Shown one piece after another: positions 47,638 through 57,496 of a stretch of 64,000 nt of DNA; position 1 is the stretch's first letter; each line of letters opens with the position of its first letter. The stretch is taken from the NCBI RefSeq assembly GCF_020075495.1, contig NZ_JABYQT010000004.1, positions 248,001-312,000 on the forward strand, given 5' to 3'. The position numbers and the translations under genes are program-made. Source of the DNA: Vreelandella aquamarina. GTDB lineage: Bacteria; Pseudomonadota; Gammaproteobacteria; Pseudomonadales; Halomonadaceae. The notes under the pieces are model-generated. The model did no database searches and was not told where the DNA came from. It saw only the letters and a list, made by a program, of their open reading frames with translations.

Positions 47638-48807
47638 ATGAAGGCACTTTGCTGGCACGGTAAGAACGACGTTCGTTACGACACCGTTCCCGACCCTCAG
47701 ATCGAACACCCCCGCGATGCGATCATCAACGTAAGCAGTTGCGCCATCTGCGGCTCCGACATGCACCTTTATGACCATTTCATTCCCGGCATGGAGTGTG
47801 GCGATGTGCTCGGTCATGAGTTCATGGGCGAAGTCATGGAGGTAGGCAGCGCGACCAAGGACCTCAAGGTAGGCGACCGCATAGTGGTGCCGTTCACGAT
47901 CACCTGCGGCGAATGCGAGCAGTGCCTGCGGGGGAATTTCTCGGTCTGCGAGCGCTCCAATCGCAATAAATCCCTGGCAGATAAAGCCTTTGGCCACGCC
48001 GGTGCGGGGTTGTTCGGCTACTCCCACCTTACCGGCGGTTACGCCGGCGGCCAGGCCGAGTACGTGCGCGTACCCTTTGCCGACTCCACCCATATCAAGG
48101 TTCCCAGCACTCTCACCGACGAGCAGGTGCTGTTCCTGGGGGATATTTTCCCCACCGGCTGGCAGGCCGCGGTTCAGTGCGACATCCAGCCCACCGACAC
48201 GGTGGCCATCTGGGGCGCTGGGCCGGTCGGCCAGTTCTGCATCCGCAGCGCCGTGCTGCTTGGCGCCAAACAGGTCATCGTGATCGATAACGTTCCCGAG
48301 CGTCTCTCCATGGCCCAGGCAGGCGGGGCGATCACGATCAACTTCGATCATGAAAGCGTGCTTGGTCGCCTGCAGGAGCTGACTCACGGCAAGGGGCCGG
48401 AAAAGTGCATCGACGCCGTTGGCCTTGAAGCTCACACCACGCGCTCGCTGGACTCTGCCTATGACCGGGTCAAGCAGGCAATGATGCTGGAAAGCGACCG
48501 GGCCCATGTGCTGCGTGAAATGATCTACGTGTGCCGGCCCGCCGGCGTGCTGTCCATTCCCGGTGTTTATGGCGGTCTGGTCGACAAGATTCCCATGGGC
48601 GCGCTGATGAACAAGGGGCTGACCGTGCGTACCGGCCAGACCCACGTCAAACGCTGGACCGATGATCTGCTGCGCCGTATCGACGAAGGCCAGATCGATC
48701 CCTCGTTCGTGATTACCCACTCCGTTGGCCTGGATCAGGGGCCTGACATGTATAACACCTTCCGCGAAAAGCAGGACGGTTGCGTCAAGGTCATTCTCAA
48801 ACCCTGA
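47638..48807 (+). CDS. Zinc-dependent alcohol dehydrogenase (formaldehyde dehydrogenase-like)
   Basis: A 389-residue medium-chain dehydrogenase. The catalytic zinc site is [15 protein letters not shown] plus GHEFMGEV; the structural zinc loop is [15 protein letters not shown]. The NAD-binding core is [28 protein letters not shown] and the long form place it with the glutathione-independent formaldehyde dehydrogenase and related threonine-dehydrogenase-like enzymes; the substrate is unknown. GGAG precedes the ATG. It is followed 22 bases later by a small membrane-protein gene, probably as an operon. Confidence 0.9.
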   Translation: MKALCWHGKNDVRYDTVPDPQIEHPRDAIINVSSCAICGSDMHLYDHFIPGMECGDVLGHEFMGEVMEVGSATKDLKVGDRIVVPFTITCGECEQCLRGNFSVCERSNRNKSLADKAFGHAGAGLFGYSHLTGGYAGGQAEYVRVPFADSTHIKVPSTLTDEQVLFLGDIFPTGWQAAVQCDIQPTDTVAIWGAGPVGQFCIRSAVLLGAKQVIVIDNVPERLSMAQAGGAITINFDHESVLGRLQELTHGKGPEKCIDAVGLEAHTTRSLDSAYDRVKQAMMLESDRAHVLREMIYVCRPAGVLSIPGVYGGLVDKIPMGALMNKGLTVRTGQTHVKRWTDDLLRRIDEGQIDPSFVITHSVGLDQGPDMYNTFREKQDGCVKVILKP

Positions 48808-48829
48808 ACGTTATCCCATGGAGGCAGAT

Positions 48830-49369
48830 ATGCATCACTCACACCATACGTCGTCCGCCCGCATGACCCGCTCGCTCAGTTCCGCCGATAAAGTCGCCCG
48901 CGGGCTTGGTTGGCTGAGCCTGGGCATGGGGCTTTACCAGCTCTTTGCCGCGCCCAGGCTAGCCCGCCAACTCGGCATGGAAGGCCATGAGAACAAGCTG
49001 CGCGCCTGTGGCGCCCGGGAGATGATCAGCGGCATTGGCGCGCTGTCCGATAACCCCACGCCGTCGATCTGGGGGCGGGTAGGCGGCGATGCGATAGACC
49101 TGGCCGCGCTGACCTATGCGCTTCAGGACCGGCATCACCCCAAGCGCAAGAACCTGTACCGGGCGTTGACGGCGGTCAGCGTACTGACGGCGATCGATGT
49201 CTGCTGCGCCCAGGCGCTTTCCAAGCGCCATGCCTACCAAGCGGGCGTCACGCCGGACTACAGCCACCGCAGCGGTTTTCCGCAAGGGCTTGAGAGCGCT
49301 CGTGGCGCGGCGCGCGGCTATGAAGTTCCAAGCGACATGCAGGATGCGCTACCCAATCCGCCCATCTGA
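48830..49369 (+). CDS. Putative membrane protein of the dehydrogenase operon
   Basis: A 179-residue protein with a His-rich start (MHHSHHTSS) and hydrophobic segments near residues 24-45, 85-105 and 115-135. The motifs LSLGMGLYQLFAAPRLARQL and ACGAREMISGIGAL suggest the 'cyclase/dehydrase' type small membrane proteins often encoded beside zinc dehydrogenases; the function is unknown. GGAGG precedes the ATG. The soluble C-terminal part (about residues 140-179) is rich in Ser, Gly, Arg and Pro. It is followed by a terminator. Confidence 0.75.
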   Translation: MHHSHHTSSARMTRSLSSADKVARGLGWLSLGMGLYQLFAAPRLARQLGMEGHENKLRACGAREMISGIGALSDNPTPSIWGRVGGDAIDLAALTYALQDRHHPKRKNLYRALTAVSVLTAIDVCCAQALSKRHAYQAGVTPDYSHRSGFPQGLESARGAARGYEVPSDMQDALPNPPI

Positions 49370-49400
49370 TACTCAGCGTGGCATCAAGCGTATGACAAAC

Positions 49401-49453
49401 GACCCAGGCACGATCCGATCAACGGTTCATGGATCCATTGCCTGGGGTCTTTT
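49401..49453 (+). terminator. Rho-independent terminator of the dehydrogenase operon
   Basis: GACCCAGGCA / TGCCTGGGGTC arms (one G bulged) with an inner GATCC / GGATC stem, followed by TTTT. It lies 30 bases after the membrane-protein stop. Confidence 0.75.
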
Positions 49454-49531
49454 ATGCCTGCTTCTGGAGTATATTGTTCGAACGCCCATGAGCCTGGGTT
49501 ACCCGCCAGTCCGCGTGGAGGACGTCTCAGC

Positions 49532-50197
49532 ATGCCATACCGCCAGAAATCCGAAGACTTCAGCCCGCTCGAAGAGCGCTGGCACAGCATTACCCACGGT
49601 ATCGGCGCCGTCTTGAGCCTGGTGGGCATGGTGGCGCTGATGATCGTCGCCAGCCTCGCCGCCCAGGTGGATCCTTGGAAGCTGGCAAGCCTCGGTCTTT
49701 ACGGCACCACGCTGGTGCTGCTCTACACCGCCTCGACCCTGTATCACGGCATCAATCACCAGCGCTGGAAGTCGCGCTTTCAACTGCTGGATCACTGCGC
49801 CATCTATTTGCTGATTGCCGGCACCTATACGCCATTTCTGCTGGTGAACATGCGCGGCCCCACGGGCTGGGGGCTGTTTGCCGCCATATGGTCGCTGGCA
49901 CTGGCGGGGATCGTCTTGAAACTGCTGTGGCCTGCGCGCTTTTCAGTGTTGAGAGTCATCATCTACCTGCTGATGGGCTGGATGATCGTGCTGGCGGCTG
50001 ATGAAATGGCGGCCAGCCTCTCGACCACCGGCATCGCCTTGCTGGCGGCCGGTGGGATTACCTATACGCTGGGGGTCATCTTCTACGCCGTGCGCGCCAT
50101 TCCTTACAACCACACGATTTGGCATCTTTTCGTGGTGGCCGGCAGCGTGTGCCACTTTGTGGCCGTGGTGGCCACGGTGCTGCCGCATACGGCGTAA
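49532..50197 (+). CDS. Hemolysin III / YqfA (PAQR-like) membrane protein
   Basis: A 221-residue seven-helix membrane protein of the HlyIII/PAQR superfamily. It begins with EERWHSITHGIGAVLSLVGM and contains STLYHGINHQRWKSRFQLLD, HCAIYLLIAGTYTPFLL and a C-terminal HTIWHLFVVAGSVCHFVAV. The three conserved His positions (SxLYH, two late H) form the likely zinc site. The ATG is preceded by GGAGG. E. coli YqfA is the nearest known relative; hemolysis itself is not implied. It is convergent with the GST gene. Confidence 0.9.
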   Translation: MPYRQKSEDFSPLEERWHSITHGIGAVLSLVGMVALMIVASLAAQVDPWKLASLGLYGTTLVLLYTASTLYHGINHQRWKSRFQLLDHCAIYLLIAGTYTPFLLVNMRGPTGWGLFAAIWSLALAGIVLKLLWPARFSVLRVIIYLLMGWMIVLAADEMAASLSTTGIALLAAGGITYTLGVIFYAVRAIPYNHTIWHLFVVAGSVCHFVAVVATVLPHTA

Positions 50198-50208
50198 GCG
50201 CCGCTGGT

Positions 50209-50838
50209 TTACGTGGCGTCGGCGGCCTGCTGTTCACGCTCGGCGGCACGTTTTAATGCCGGGCGTGCCGAATGGCGCTTATGGTAGGCCAGCAAGGCGT
50301 CCGGCAGGCGATGTTGCATGCTGATCGCCCAGGAGAGGGTATGGGTCAGAAACAGGTCTGCCAGGGTAAAGGTGTGGCCTACCAAGGTTTCCTTGCCCTG
50401 GAAGCGGCGTTCGAGAGCGCCAAGGGCGCGCTGAAACTCCCAGGTGGCGGTTGGTACGATGGCCGACACGCGCTTGTCTTCGGGCAGGGCAAAGGTGTGC
50501 TTGGCCTGGGTCCATAGCGGCTGCTCGACTTCGGTGACGATAAAGCTGAGCCACTGATCGACCTGGGCACGCTCGGCAGCGCTTTCCGGCAGTAGTGCCG
50601 CCTGGTCGCGATACTGCTCGGCCAGATAGCGACAGATCGCCGAGGATTCAAACAGGGTCAGCTCGCCATCTTCCATCACCGGCACCTTGCCATCCGGATG
50701 GCGGGCCAGGTGGGCCGGGCTGTGGCCTTCGCCCTTGTCCAGCGCCACGTGCTGGCACTGGTACTCGACGCCCAGTTCTTCAAGCGTCCAGGTGGCCCGC
50801 AGCGAACGAGAGTGGGGAAAACTGTATAGCGTAATCAT
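50209..50838 (-). CDS. Glutathione S-transferase family protein
   Basis: A 209-residue protein with a thioredoxin-like N-terminal domain (MITLYSFPHSRSLRATWTLE, GKVPVMEDGELTLFESSAIC) and an alpha-helical C-terminal domain. The conserved ESSAI motif binds the gamma-glutamyl part of glutathione. The catalytic position is probably Ser10 or Ser12. The substrate is unknown. Confidence 0.9.
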   Translation of the reverse strand: MITLYSFPHSRSLRATWTLEELGVEYQCQHVALDKGEGHSPAHLARHPDGKVPVMEDGELTLFESSAICRYLAEQYRDQAALLPESAAERAQVDQWLSFIVTEVEQPLWTQAKHTFALPEDKRVSAIVPTATWEFQRALGALERRFQGKETLVGHTFTLADLFLTHTLSWAISMQHRLPDALLAYHKRHSARPALKRAAEREQQAADAT

Positions 50839-50996
50839 GGCGTACTCCTGTCAATCGTGCGTTAACAACGTCACTTGCATAAAAGAGAACGCCTTCAATC
50901 TAGCCGGTGCGGGGTAGGCTGTCGATGGCCTGGCCGCAAGGCTGGAGCGTTTGCGTGCCTGATCAAGCTGCCCCGAGCCAACTGACCCTGCGGTGA

Positions 50997-51758
50997 TTAG
51001 CCCTCGCGCGCCTTGCGGATGCGTTCGTAGGCGTTGCCGATTTCGCTGGTGCGCGCCTGAGCAACGTCGCGCATGCTCTCGGGCAGGCCCTTGCCCGCCA
51101 GCTTGTCCGGGTGATTCTGGCTCATCAGACGACGGTAGGCTTTCTTGATCTCGGCGTCGCTGGCCTCCTCGGATACACCCAGCACGCGGTAGGCGTCTTT
51201 CAGCGCCTCTTCGCTGGCGCCCTGGGAGTTGGCGGCTGCGCCGTGCAGCATGGCTTCGATCTGCTGGAGTTCGGTTTCGCTACAGCCCACGCCGCGGGCC
51301 ACTCGCAGGATCATGTCATGCTCGGCGGGGTGCAGCACCCCGTCGGCGGCAATCGCGGAAAGCTGTACCTGCAGGAACACCTGACGCATGACCGGCTGGT
51401 GGCGGGTCAGGCGGCCCACGCTTGCAAGCTCTGCATCCAGGTCAAAGTCATCGGCGCGGCCGCGCTCGAAGGCGGCACGCATTCGGGCACGCTGTTCGCC
51501 CTGCAAGCGCATCTGGTCAAGCAGCCGCTCGGCCACATCGCGCTCGCCTTCGGTCACCTTGCCATCCGCCTGGCACAGGCAGCCCATCACCGCGAAGATC
51601 GATTCCAGGAAGCCTTCCTGCAGCCGCATGCGCGCATCCATCAGGCGCCGGCTCAGGCGCCGCCCCAACCACCAGCCCAGGGCACCGCCAATCAACAGGC
51701 CCACGGGGCCGCCCGTGGCAAGACCGATCAGGGCAAAAAACACAATCAGAAGTAGCAT
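50997..51758 (-). CDS. djlA: DjlA-like membrane-anchored J-domain co-chaperone
   Basis: A 253-residue protein. A hydrophobic N-terminal anchor (residues 1-31) is followed by a TerB-like helical domain (about 45-150) and a C-terminal J-domain (about 190-250) with the HPD motif in LMSQNHPDKL. DjlA stimulates DnaK ATPase at the inner membrane and is linked to envelope stress control. It has the order TM-TerB-J typical of E. coli DjlA. Confidence 0.93.
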   Translation of the reverse strand: MLLLIVFFALIGLATGGPVGLLIGGALGWWLGRRLSRRLMDARMRLQEGFLESIFAVMGCLCQADGKVTEGERDVAERLLDQMRLQGEQRARMRAAFERGRADDFDLDAELASVGRLTRHQPVMRQVFLQVQLSAIAADGVLHPAEHDMILRVARGVGCSETELQQIEAMLHGAAANSQGASEEALKDAYRVLGVSEEASDAEIKKAYRRLMSQNHPDKLAGKGLPESMRDVAQARTSEIGNAYERIRKAREG

Positions 51759-51959
51759 GGCTCTCTCTAGCGTCAGTCGAACAGGTAAGCAGCCGGATAG
51801 GGGCGAGGGCGGTTCAAGGCGCGGTTGGCCTTCACCAGGAGACGTGCTGCGCCGAACGTACTACTATAGTTGAAAAGAAAGCCGGCTAACGGTTGTCGTG
51901 ATCGTTTACCGCCGCAATCCGCCGCACGGCTTCCCCTCCCCCTTCCCTATGGAGACGCT

Positions 51960-54284
51960 ATGGCCTCGCCAGATCCGGACGCCCCAAAAAACTCTACGGT
52001 ACACGATCCCAAGGTTTTTGAGTATCACAACCCGGCCGGCGGCTGGGGCGCGCTCAAGGCGGTGGGCAAGCACCTGCTGCACAGCCGTTCAGCGGCGGCC
52101 AACGCGCGGTCGCTGTTCAAGCTCAACCAGCCCGATGGCTTCGACTGCCCGGGCTGCGCCTGGGGTGACCCGGCGCACGGCTCATCCTTCGAGTTCTGCG
52201 AAAACGGCGTCAAGGCGGTTACCTGGGAAGCCACCTCCAAGCGGGTTACCCGGAAGTTCTTTGCCCAGCATAGCGTCAGTGAGCTGAAGACCTGGGACGA
52301 CTACCGCCTGGAAGATCAGGGTCGGCTGGTGGAGCCCATGCGCTACAACGCCGACACCGACCACTACGAGCCGATTGACTGGGACGCGGCGCTGGACCTG
52401 CTGGCCGCGGAGCTCAAGGCGCTGCCCACCCCGGACGACGCGATCTTCTATACCTCGGGCAAGGCCGGTAATGAATCGGCCTACGTGTTTCAACTGCTGA
52501 CGCGGCTTTACGGTACCAACAACCTGCCGGACTGCTCCAACATGTGCCATGAGGCCAGCGGCGTTGCCCTGGGCGAGGCGCTGGGCACCGGCAAGGGCAG
52601 CGTGCGGTTGGAGGATTTCGAGCACGCCGAGGCGATCTTCGTGTTTGGCCAGAACCCCGGCACCAATCACCCGCGCATGCTGGGCACGCTGCGCGAAGCT
52701 GCCGAGCGGGGGGCAACGATCGTCAGCTTCAACCCGCTGCGCGAGCGCGGGCTCGAAAAGTTCGCCGATCCGCAAAAGCCGCTCGAGATGCTGCACAACG
52801 GCAGCCACCGGATCAGCTCGCACTACTTCTGCCCCAAGCTTGGCGGCGACATGGCGGTGGTGCGCGGCATGGCCAAGGCGCTGTTCGAGCGCGACGCGGC
52901 AGGCGAAAACGTGCTGGACCACGCCTTCATGGCTGCCCACACCGCCGAGCTTGACGGCTACCGCGCCCTGGTGGAAGCCACCGCCTGGGAAACCCTGGAG
53001 ACGCAATCCGGGTTAAGCCGCGCCGAGATGGAAGAAGCCGCCGCGCTCTACGCCCGCTCCAGGGCGACGATCATCTGCTGGGCCATGGGGATTACCCAGC
53101 ACGTGCACTCGGTGCCCACCGTGCGCGAGATCGTCAACCTGCTGCTGTTGTGTGGCAACCTGGGCAAGCTGGGCGCCGGCACTTCCCCGGTACGCGGCCA
53201 CTCCAACGTGCAGGGCGACCGCACCATGGGCATTTTCGAAAAGCCTTCTGATGCACTGCTCGATGCCCTGGAAGCCCGCTACGGCAAACCCATGCCGCGT
53301 AAACACGGGGTGGACTCCGTGGCCGCCGTGCAGGCCATGCGCGACGCACCGGGCAAGGTGTTCATCGGCCTGGCGGGCAACTTCACCCGCGCGATTTCCG
53401 ACAGCCGGGTGACCGAAGCGGCCATGGCCCGGTGCCGCATGACGGCGTTCATCAGCACCAAGCTGAACCGCAGCCATCTGGTGACCGGCAAGGACGCGCT
53501 GATTCTGCCCTGCCTAGGGCGCACCGAGGTGGACCGCAACAAGGCCGGCAAGCCGCAGCTGATCACCGTGGAAGACTCCATGAGCATGGTGCACGGCTCG
53601 GCGGGCATCAACCGCCCTGTAGACAAGGCACTGCCTTCCGAGATCACCATCCTCACCGGCCTGGCCGAGCGCCTTTTGGGCAGCGAGGTGGTGGATTGGG
53701 CGGCGATGCGCGAAGACTACGACGTGATTCGCGACCATATCGAAGCGGTGATCCCGGGCTTCGAGAACTTCAACGAACGCGTACGCGAGCCCCGCGGTTT
53801 CTGGCTGGTTAACCCGGCGTTCGAGCTGACATTTCCTACCCCGAGCGGCAAGGCCGAGTTTTCCACCGCCGCGCTGCCCGGCCAGGTGATGCACCAGCAG
53901 ATGACCACCCGCGAAGGTGGCTGGCTGACGCTGCAGACCATGCGCTCTCACGACCAGTACAACACCACGGTATACGGCTACAACGACCGCTACCGCGGCA
54001 TCGAAAACGGCCGCCAGGTGATCTTCCTGAACGCTGCGGACATCGACCGGTTGGGGTTCGAAGCGGGGCAGTGGGTAGATCTGATCGGCGAATCCAGCGA
54101 CGGTATCGAGCGCCGGGTCGATGGCTTCAAGATCGTGGCCTATGACACCCCCGAAGGCTGCGCGGCAGCTTACTATCCCGAAACCAACCCGCTGATTCCG
54201 CTGGACCACAAGGGCGACAAGAGCCACACCCCGGCTTCCAAGTCGATCGCCATCCGCCTGCAAGCCAGCGCCCGGATCGCCTGA
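51960..54284 (+). CDS. Molybdopterin oxidoreductase of the FdhF/YdeP family
   Basis: A 774-residue molybdopterin-guanine-dinucleotide enzyme of the DMSO-reductase superfamily, formate-dehydrogenase-alpha-like YdeP group. FDCPGCAWGDP carries a C-x2-C pair near residue 62. Cofactor motifs are TSGKAGNESAYVFQLLTR, FGQNPGTNHPRML and GNLGKLGAGTSPVRGHSNVQ. The C-terminal cap domain has MRSHDQYNTTVYGYNDRYRG. The protein lacks a signal peptide. The ATG after GGAGACG was chosen; an upstream in-frame start adds 30 unlikely residues. In E. coli YdeP relates to acid resistance; the true substrate is unknown. It is followed 4 bases later by a small winged-helix protein. Confidence 0.88.
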   Translation: MASPDPDAPKNSTVHDPKVFEYHNPAGGWGALKAVGKHLLHSRSAAANARSLFKLNQPDGFDCPGCAWGDPAHGSSFEFCENGVKAVTWEATSKRVTRKFFAQHSVSELKTWDDYRLEDQGRLVEPMRYNADTDHYEPIDWDAALDLLAAELKALPTPDDAIFYTSGKAGNESAYVFQLLTRLYGTNNLPDCSNMCHEASGVALGEALGTGKGSVRLEDFEHAEAIFVFGQNPGTNHPRMLGTLREAAERGATIVSFNPLRERGLEKFADPQKPLEMLHNGSHRISSHYFCPKLGGDMAVVRGMAKALFERDAAGENVLDHAFMAAHTAELDGYRALVEATAWETLETQSGLSRAEMEEAAALYARSRATIICWAMGITQHVHSVPTVREIVNLLLLCGNLGKLGAGTSPVRGHSNVQGDRTMGIFEKPSDALLDALEARYGKPMPRKHGVDSVAAVQAMRDAPGKVFIGLAGNFTRAISDSRVTEAAMARCRMTAFISTKLNRSHLVTGKDALILPCLGRTEVDRNKAGKPQLITVEDSMSMVHGSAGINRPVDKALPSEITILTGLAERLLGSEVVDWAAMREDYDVIRDHIEAVIPGFENFNERVREPRGFWLVNPAFELTFPTPSGKAEFSTAALPGQVMHQQMTTREGGWLTLQTMRSHDQYNTTVYGYNDRYRGIENGRQVIFLNAADIDRLGFEAGQWVDLIGESSDGIERRVDGFKIVAYDTPEGCAAAYYPETNPLIPLDHKGDKSHTPASKSIAIRLQASARIA

Positions 54285-54288
54285 GCCC

Positions 54289-54576
54289 GTGCCTGAACGC
54301 CCCGCAGACCCAGCGAGCCTGCAGCGCGCACTCAACGCCCTGCAGGCCGCTCATCCCGAGCTCGACCCCCTGGCGGCCCTGGTGCTGTTGGCGCTTGATG
54401 AACAGCCACCTTCTGAAAACGGCGTTTCCAGCGCGTTGCTCGCCCGGTACCTGGAGATCGAACACGCCCTGATCCGCCGCGCCTGCACCACGCTTGAAGA
54501 GGCGGGTTGGATCAGAACCCAACCCGCCGGCGGGGCCAGCCCGGCGCTGCGGGTGTGTTGGGTCGCCAGCCTGTGA
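54289..54576 (+). CDS. Small winged-helix protein paired with the YdeP-like enzyme
   Basis: A 95-residue protein that begins at GTG only 4 bases after the oxidoreductase stop, so it is translationally linked. It has no ribosome-binding site of its own that I can see. SALLARYLEIEHALIRRACTTLEEAGWIRT is a typical winged-helix layout (MarR/ArsR-like), preceded by LDPLAALVLLALDEQ. It could be a DNA-binding regulator or a protein-interaction module of the oxidoreductase. I cannot assign a named family. Confidence 0.7.
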   Translation: MPERPADPASLQRALNALQAAHPELDPLAALVLLALDEQPPSENGVSSALLARYLEIEHALIRRACTTLEEAGWIRTQPAGGASPALRVCWVASL

Positions 54577-54642
54577 CAAGTGCTGGCCATATTGGCTCAG
54601 CAAAGCCAGATAGCAGACACGACTTCAAAATAAACAGTAAAC

Positions 54643-54669
54643 TAAAGTTTTACGAAATTACGCCGAAGG
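54643..54669 (+). promoter_or_regulatory. FliA (sigma-28) promoter of cheZ
   Basis: TAAAGTTT, 11 bases, GCCGAAGG. The -35 element is a perfect match, the spacing is exact and the -10 element keeps GCCGA. It lies 107 bases before the cheZ start. Confidence 0.8.
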
Positions 54670-54775
54670 TAGTGTCGGGCTTGAGCGCTTGGTGCAAGCT
54701 GTCTGAAAGCTCCAGCGAATACGTGGATTGATGGCTATCGGCTCATCAACAACGGCACTCAACAAGAGGATTGTC

Positions 54776-55459
54776 ATGAGTACGGTTAACAACGCCCACA
54801 ACACGACCATGCCGTCGGTGCTGGGCAAAAAAGACAGCAATGATGAGATGGTGCATCGTATCGGCCATCTTACGCGCCTGCTGCGGGACAGCATGAAAGA
54901 GCTTGGCCTGGATCAGCAGATCAGCCAGGCGGCGCAGGCGATACCCGATGCCAATGACCGGCTCAACTATGTCGCCTCGATGACCGAGCAGGCGGCCGAG
55001 CGGGCCTTGAATGCCGTTGAGCGCGCCCAACCTGTGCAGGATAGTCTCGAGGCGGAGGGGGCGGCGCTCAATCAGCGTTGGCAGGCAGCAGCGGCGCTGG
55101 CCGTCGTGGAAAGCGATCCGTCGCTTGTCAAGGATACACAGCACTACCTGAGTGATTCGCTTCCGGCTGCGACCGGTACCACGCAGAAAGAGTTGCTTGA
55201 AATCATGATGGCCCAGGACTTCCAGGACCTTACCGGGCAGGTGATCAAGAAGATGATGGAAGTCATTCAGTTGATCGAAGAGCAGCTTGTTCAAGTCCTG
55301 GTGGACAACGTGCCTAACGTCACCGATGGAGTCAGTATCGACGACCATCGTGATGAGCATGCCAAGCTGCGCAATGGCCCGCAGGTACGGGAAGGCAAGG
55401 CTGACGCGGTATCAGGGCAGGATCAGGTAGACGATCTGCTCGACGAGCTTGGTTTTTGA
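54776..55459 (+). CDS. cheZ: Chemotaxis protein phosphatase CheZ
   Basis: A 227-residue CheY-P phosphatase. The active-site stretch is MAQDFQDLTGQVIKKMM with D151 and Q155 in the positions of E. coli D143 and Q147. The long helical hairpin spans roughly residues 20-170. The C-terminal CheY-binding peptide DDLLDELGF is intact, joined by a flexible linker. AGAGGA precedes the ATG. It is not next to cheY or other flagellar genes, but a FliA promoter ties it to the flagellar regulon. It is convergent with dxs. Confidence 0.95.
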   Translation: MSTVNNAHNTTMPSVLGKKDSNDEMVHRIGHLTRLLRDSMKELGLDQQISQAAQAIPDANDRLNYVASMTEQAAERALNAVERAQPVQDSLEAEGAALNQRWQAAAALAVVESDPSLVKDTQHYLSDSLPAATGTTQKELLEIMMAQDFQDLTGQVIKKMMEVIQLIEEQLVQVLVDNVPNVTDGVSIDDHRDEHAKLRNGPQVREGKADAVSGQDQVDDLLDELGF

Positions 55460-55505
55460 GCGGCTTTCTCGGCCATTGAGCGTTGCCAGGCAGCGCGTTG
55501 TGATG

Positions 55506-55525
55506 GCCGCCCGTGGCCGGGCGGC
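55506..55525. repeat. Inverted repeat between cheZ and dxs
   Basis: GCCGCCCG / CGGGCGGC with a 4-base loop in the 126-base gap between two convergent genes. There is no T-run, so it is not a classical terminator, but it could block read-through both ways. Confidence 0.5.
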
Positions 55526-55585
55526 ATTCGGTTGAGGATAGGCGGCGACGCGTGTCAATCTGCAAGGGGCCTTTCCCCGAGCGCG

Positions 55586-57496
55586 CTAGGGCAACCGCTG
55601 ACGGATGGCCGCCTCGATGCCTTCGGCGTCCAGGCCGCAGTCGCGGAGCAGTTCTTCCGGGGTGCCGTGTTCCACAAATATATCCGGCAGGCCGAGATGG
55701 AGCATCTCGATCTGTACGCCTTCAGCGTGCAGCAACTCGCTGACGGCGCTGCCCGCGCCACCGGCGATCGTATTCTCTTCCAGTGTGACCAGCAGCTCGT
55801 GCTCGTCGGCGGCGTGGAGTACCGCATCGCGGTCCAGCGGCTTGATCGAGCGCATGTTGATATGCGTGGCGTTCAGTCGCTCGGCGACCTCGGCGGCGGG
55901 GCCGTTCAAACTGCCAAACGCCAGTAACGCAACGCGCACGCCGTCGCCGGTTGCTTCGCGGCGCACCTGCGCCTTGCCGATGGGCAGGGCATCCAGATGC
56001 ATAGGGATCTCCACGCCAGGGCCGGTACCGCGCGGGTAGCGCACCGCCGCAGGGCCGGGGAAGTGGTAGGCAGCGCTCAGCATGGCGCGACATTCTGCTT
56101 CATCGGCGGGCGCCAGAATCACCATGCCGGGCACGCAACGTAGGAAGGAGAGATCCATGCTGCCGTGGTGGGTCGGGCCGTCTTCGCCCACCAGGCCCGC
56201 GCGGTCGATGGCAAAGGTGACATCCAGGTTCTGCACCGCCACGTCGTGAATCAGCTGGTCGTAGCCGCGCTGCAGAAAGGTCGAGTAGATCGCGACCACC
56301 GGCTTCAGGCCTTCGCAGGCCATGCCGGCGGCGAGTGTTACCGCGTGCTGCTCGGCAATCGCCACGTCGAAGTAGCGTGCCGGGAACTCCCTGGAAAAGC
56401 GTACCAGGTCCGAGCCTTCGCGCATGGCAGGGGTAATGCCCATCAGACGCGGGTCGCTTTCGGCCATGTCGCACAGCCAGTCGCCGAACACGTTGCAGTA
56501 CTTCTTCTTGGGGGCACTGGGTGCCTTGGGCGGTGGGGCGGGCGTCTTGCTGGTCTTTTCCAGCTTGGTGATGGCGTGGTAGCCGATCTGGTCCGCCTCC
56601 GCGGGCAGAAAGCCTTTGCCTTTCACCGTCTTGATATGCAGGAACTGGGGGCCCTTGGCGTTGCGCAGGTTGGCAAGCGTCTCGGTCAGGGCTTCCAGAT
56701 CGTGCCCATCAATGGGCCCCACGTAGTGAAAACCCATCTCCTCGAACAGGGTGGCCGGGCTGACCATGCCTTTCATGTGCTCTTCGGTGCGGCGGGCCAG
56801 TTCCAGGGCGCCAGGCAGATGAGAAAGTACCTTCTTGCTCTCCTCGCGGATCTTGAGGTAGGGCTTGCTCGACAGCACCCGTGCCAGGTAGGTGGCCAGG
56901 CCGCCCACGTTTTCCGAGATCGACATTTCGTTGTCGTTGAGCACGACCAGCATGTTGGCGTTGACATGCCCGGCGTGCGCCAGCGCTTCAAAGGCCATGC
57001 CGGCCGTGAGCGCGCCATCGCCGATGATGGCGCAGACGCGGCGGTCGTCACCCTTGGCCTGCGCCGCCAGCGCCATGCCAAGGGCTGCTGAAATCGAGGT
57101 GCTGGAGTGGCCCACGCCAAAAGTGTCGTACTCGGATTCGGCGCGGCGTGGAAAGGCGGCCAGGCCGCTGTGCTGGCGAATGCTCAGCATCGCCTCGCGG
57201 CGACCGGTCAGGATCTTGTGCGGGTAGGCCTGATGGCCAACGTCCCACACCAGGCGGTCCCTGGGCGTCTGAAAGGCGTGGTGCAAGGCCACGGAGAGTT
57301 CCACCACGCCGAGGCCGGCGCCGAAATGGCCGCCGGAAACGCCCACGCTGTAGAGCAGATAGGCACGCAGTTCGTCAGCCAGTTGCGCCAACTGCCGAGC
57401 ATTCATGGCATGCAGCGCCGAGGGGTGGTCAAAGGAGTCGAGCAGCGGCGTTGCCGGGCGCTCGCGGGGAATCTCGTCGAACAGCTTCATGGGCAT
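55586..57496 (-). CDS. dxs: 1-deoxy-D-xylulose-5-phosphate synthase
   Basis: A 636-residue thiamine-diphosphate enzyme that makes DXP for isoprenoids, thiamine and pyridoxal. The ThDP motif is [18 protein letters not shown] followed by VVLNDNEMS. The pyrimidine-binding domain has [20 protein letters not shown]. The start directly follows the ispA stop; MKLFDEIP two codons later is an alternative. Last gene of the xseB-ispA-dxs operon. Confidence 0.97.
   Translation of the reverse strand: MPMKLFDEIPRERPATPLLDSFDHPSALHAMNARQLAQLADELRAYLLYSVGVSGGHFGAGLGVVELSVALHHAFQTPRDRLVWDVGHQAYPHKILTGRREAMLSIRQHSGLAAFPRRAESEYDTFGVGHSSTSISAALGMALAAQAKGDDRRVCAIIGDGALTAGMAFEALAHAGHVNANMLVVLNDNEMSISENVGGLATYLARVLSSKPYLKIREESKKVLSHLPGALELARRTEEHMKGMVSPATLFEEMGFHYVGPIDGHDLEALTETLANLRNAKGPQFLHIKTVKGKGFLPAEADQIGYHAITKLEKTSKTPAPPPKAPSAPKKKYCNVFGDWLCDMAESDPRLMGITPAMREGSDLVRFSREFPARYFDVAIAEQHAVTLAAGMACEGLKPVVAIYSTFLQRGYDQLIHDVAVQNLDVTFAIDRAGLVGEDGPTHHGSMDLSFLRCVPGMVILAPADEAECRAMLSAAYHFPGPAAVRYPRGTGPGVEIPMHLDALPIGKAQVRREATGDGVRVALLAFGSLNGPAAEVAERLNATHINMRSIKPLDRDAVLHAADEHELLVTLEENTIAGGAGSAVSELLHAEGVQIEMLHLGLPDIFVEHGTPEELLRDCGLDAEGIEAAIRQRLP

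Noticed and set aside
47617..48720. A 367-codon open frame antisense to the zinc dehydrogenase gene
   Set aside because: No domain signature, and it covers a complete dehydrogenase gene with a good ribosome-binding site.
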